A DNA stretch of 64,000 bases from positions 390,501-454,500 of the forward strand of contig NZ_CP025263.1 in NCBI RefSeq assembly GCF_002843605.1, given 5' to 3'. The notes beneath the pieces are model-generated. The model saw nothing but the letters and a program-made list of their open reading frames with translations. It ran no database searches and was not told the DNA's origin. Below are positions 63,974 through 64,000 of the stretch, piece by piece (within the stretch, counting starts at the first letter, position 1; each line of letters opens with the position of its first letter). The position numbers were made by a program, and so were the translations under genes. This stretch comes from Pseudomonas sp. S09G 359. GTDB taxonomy: Bacteria > Pseudomonadota > Gammaproteobacteria > Pseudomonadales > Pseudomonadaceae.

Positions 63974-64000
63974 TTCAGACGCCCCCGAGGGTTCACTTCG

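Overview
This window looks like a stretch of chromosome from a fluorescent pseudomonad of the Pseudomonas fluorescens group, close to the SBW25-type lineage. The evidence is high GC, typical Pseudomonas gene neighbourhoods (hisB-hisH-hisA-hisF, ntrBC-glnA-thiI-typA, opgGH, a full hut locus) and many copies of two REP families (a GTGGGAGGGGGCTTGCCCCC type and a GTGGGAGCGGGCTTGCTCGC type), mostly paired as REPINs. No insertion sequence, prophage, integrase, CRISPR array or defence island was seen. The species assignment is inference.

Layout. 0-3.6 kb: SBF-type transporter, GT39-like membrane glycosyltransferase, small lipoprotein. 3.6-7.4 kb (minus): tRNA-Phe with its own promoter and terminator, then yggX, mutY and an asmA-family gene in one overlapping operon. 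7.7-13.5 kb (plus): OFA-type MFS transporter, hisB-hisH-DUF2164-hisA-hisF, and a periplasmic amino-acid-binding-like protein whose tail overlaps a convergent Vps62/DUF946 gene. 14.9-20.1 kb (minus): YibQ-like deacetylase, ctpA, envC, gpmI, a cell-wall and glycolysis cluster. 20.2-21.4 kb (plus): cysteine-free rhodanese-like protein, grxC, secB. 21.5-29 kb: trmL, then a nitrogen-control block (an NrsZ-like repeat sRNA, ntrC, ntrB, a secreted chorismate mutase and glnA). 29-36 kb: thiI, typA, ykgJ-like gene, glgP. 36-43 kb: DUF2339/DUF3999 membrane pair, fbp, two lipoproteins. 43-57.6 kb: complete histidine-utilisation locus hutF / hutC-hutD / hutU-hutT-hutXWV-hutH1-hutH2-hutI-hutG. 58-64 kb: pip-dtd and the osmoregulated periplasmic glucan genes opgG-opgH.

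How it works together. Three nitrogen units (ntrBC, nrsZ, glnA) each carry a sigma-54 -24/-12 element preceded by a 17-bp NtrC-type inverted repeat, so the window holds both the NtrB/NtrC system and direct targets. The hut locus has its own sigma-54 promoter before hutU, with a palindromic HutC operator over the predicted start site and a second operator between hutF and hutC. A HutC-like half-site sits at nearly the same place in the ntrBC promoter, a plausible link between histidine breakdown and global nitrogen control.

Most interesting points. (1) The region between trmL and ntrC encodes four copies of a stem-loop whose stems change in compensating fashion while a loop sequence stays constant, behind a sigma-54 promoter; this is best read as an NrsZ-type processed sRNA. 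(2) HutH1, next to a normal histidase HutH2, lacks exactly the Ala-Ser-Gly triad that forms the MIO cofactor, and also lacks the equivalent of Tyr280. (3) A eukaryote-like Vps62 protein gene shares its last 48 bp with a convergent binding-protein gene.
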